NCBI GenBank assembly: GCA_021787565.1
Contig: JAJYLT010000018.1
Location: forward strand, 1 to 64,000
From: Acidobacteriota bacterium
GTDB lineage: Bacteria; Acidobacteriota; UBA4820; DSQY01
Length of the DNA stretch: 64,000 bases
Direction of reading: 5' to 3'
The notes under the pieces are model-generated. The model was given only the letters and a program-made list of their open reading frames with translations. It was not told where the DNA came from and made no database searches. Both the position numbers and the translations under genes were made by a program. Below, piece by piece: positions 62,701 through 64,000 of the stretch (positions are counted from its first letter, which is position 1; the number at the start of each line of letters is the position of its first letter).

Positions 62701-64000
62701 ATGCAAGCCTCTAAGCTCCGCGCTCCCTTACGAGTCAGCTCCCCTGGTCGCCCCGGGCGAGAAAACCAAACCCTCTCCGTTCTGCTCGCCCTCGCCCTGG
62801 GCGCGCTGCTGGCCTTCTCGGTGATCGCCTTCGGGGCCGTGGAGAACTGGTCCTCCGCCATCGTCGAGGCGGGCATCTGCTTGACGGCGGCCGGCGTGAG
62901 CTGGTTCTCCGGCGGGCTCTTTCGGCGGCCCGTGGTCCTCTGGGCGCCGGCCCTCTTCCTGGCGGTCCTGGCGGCGACGGCCCTCGTGCAGCTCGTGCCG
63001 GTGAGCCTCTCGCTCTGGAAGGGGCTTCACGACGAGCGCGGGGTCCAGATGGAGATGGCGCGGCGGGCCGAGGAGCTGCTGCATTCCAAACCCTACCGCA
63101 CGGAGGTGGTCACGGGCCAGGTCCTCCCGCCCGACCCGCCGGTCATGCTCACCCCGCCGAGCCCCTCATGGCGGCCAGCCAGCTTCACGCCCGCGCTGAC
63201 GCTGCGGGCGCTTCTCGCCTTGCTGGCGGCGGGGCTCCTGGTGCTGCTTCTTGAGAGGGTGGCGCGCGCGAACTGGGCCTACATGCGGGCGCTCGGGCTC
63301 TGGGTGGGGTTGCTCGGCCTGGGCGTGGGTTTCGTGGCCCTCGCGCAGTACCATTCCACGAGCCCCAAGATCCTCGGCCTGCGGCAGAGCGCCCACGCCG
63401 CCGGGGCCTTCGGCCCCTTCGTGAACGAGAACAACGGCATGGGTTTCGTGAACCTGGCCTTGGGCATCCTCTACTATCTGCTCTGGCGGAGATTTTCCCG
63501 GCCCCAGCATGCCTCCAACCGCCTGGGCATAGCCCTTCTGGGCCTCTGCCTCGTGGCCTTCCACCTCTGCCTGCTCGGCATTCGGACGACGGGCGCTGGC
63601 TATTGGCCCGTGCTCCTGTTCCCCGGAGTGCTGTTTCTCCACGCGCTTCGCCACAGGCCGAAGCTGGCATTGGCCGCGGGAGGAGTGGTCGCCCTCGGCC
63701 TGGCCGGCGTCACCGCGGTGGCCCTGGCCTGGCACTTCACCGACCTCCACGGGCGCATCGGCGTCTGGAGCGACGCCCTCGCCCAGAATCACTGGCTGCT
63801 GGGCAACGGGCTGGGAAGCTTCGGCCAGAGGTTCCAGGCGGTGCTGACGAACCTGCCCTCGCGCGGGGCGGTCTGGTACGTCTATCCCGAGAACGAGTAC
63901 CTCCAGCTCTACTTCGAGGCGGGCCTGGCGGGGCTCGCGGCCGCGGCCTTCGCCGCCCTCTACGTCCTGCTGCTCGGTTGGCGGGCGCTCCTAGCGGAGG
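62701..64000 (+). CDS. O-antigen ligase / Wzy-type polymerase family protein, partial at the right edge
   Basis: Open from ATG 62701 to the window end (433 codons, no stop). A hydrophobic N-terminus (LSVLLALALGALLAFSVIAF) is followed by TM helices and a periplasmic loop with PYRTEVVTGQVLPPDPP, more helices, GPFVNENNGMGFVNLALG and the late loop NHWLLGNGLGSFGQRFQ ... YVYPENEYLQLYFEAGLAGL, the Wzy_C pattern. It would ligate or polymerise the exported repeat units and so completes the locus with Wzx and Wzc. Confidence 0.88.
   Translation, partial: MQASKLRAPLRVSSPGRPGRENQTLSVLLALALGALLAFSVIAFGAVENWSSAIVEAGICLTAAGVSWFSGGLFRRPVVLWAPALFLAVLAATALVQLVPVSLSLWKGLHDERGVQMEMARRAEELLHSKPYRTEVVTGQVLPPDPPVMLTPPSPSWRPASFTPALTLRALLALLAAGLLVLLLERVARANWAYMRALGLWVGLLGLGVGFVALAQYHSTSPKILGLRQSAHAAGAFGPFVNENNGMGFVNLALGILYYLLWRRFSRPQHASNRLGIALLGLCLVAFHLCLLGIRTTGAGYWPVLLFPGVLFLHALRHRPKLALAAGGVVALGLAGVTAVALAWHFTDLHGRIGVWSDALAQNHWLLGNGLGSFGQRFQAVLTNLPSRGAVWYVYPENEYLQLYFEAGLAGLAAAAFAALYVLLLGWRALLAE

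Overview
The window is a GC-rich bacterial chromosome segment with tightly overlapping genes (many ATGA or GTGA junctions). The gene set (ECF sigma factor with zinc-finger anti-sigma, DUF2339/DUF3999 pair, type IV pilus parts, four-helix-bundle proteins, many alkaline-phosphatase-superfamily enzymes, IS1634-type transposase) fits an Acidobacteriota- or delta-proteobacteria-like organism. No rRNA or tRNA is present, so the phylum is an inference only.

Left third (1-18 kb): housekeeping, competence and pilus genes. A partial secreted protein is followed by topA and dprA (overlapping), then a sigma / anti-sigma / thioredoxin-like (TlpA) cluster, comEC, a secreted thioredoxin-TPR protein whose first redox cysteine is an in-frame TGA (candidate selenocysteine), an NtrB-like histidine kinase, a prepilin peptidase, a TPR protein, an ABC-2 permease/ATPase pair, threonine aldolase and a PilT ATPase.

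Middle (18-41 kb): start of an exopolysaccharide/O-antigen locus: DegT aminotransferase, NusG paralogue, mannose-1-phosphate guanylyltransferase and a complete dTDP-rhamnose set (rmlA, rmlC-like, rmlD, rmlB) split by a DUF2339/DUF3999 pair. A divergent rmlB paralogue follows. An IS1634-type element splits an alpha/beta-hydrolase gene. A PLP aminotransferase and an unusual GCS2-like/M20 peptidase fusion come next.

Right third (41-64 kb): a ribbon-helix-helix protein, five alkaline-phosphatase-superfamily enzymes, a lone APS kinase next to a PHP phosphoesterase, four-helix-bundle genes (one intact, two broken), a radical SAM protein, a flippase, two family-2 glycosyltransferases, a Wzc-type tyrosine kinase, galE and an O-antigen ligase that runs off the right edge. 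Several unrelated proteins here end in the same short tail, (K/R)L(K/R)xLGY or a close variant.

Intergenic DNA is unusual. Spacers carry 7-8 bp tandem arrays (CACCTAGT, GATGAGGT, CACTTTT and relatives), often as inverted pairs: the G-rich strand follows a stop codon and its complement precedes the next start. There is also a 150 bp MITE-like repeat in four copies, one of which has split a gene with a visible 6 bp target duplication, plus at least three other palindromic repeat families.
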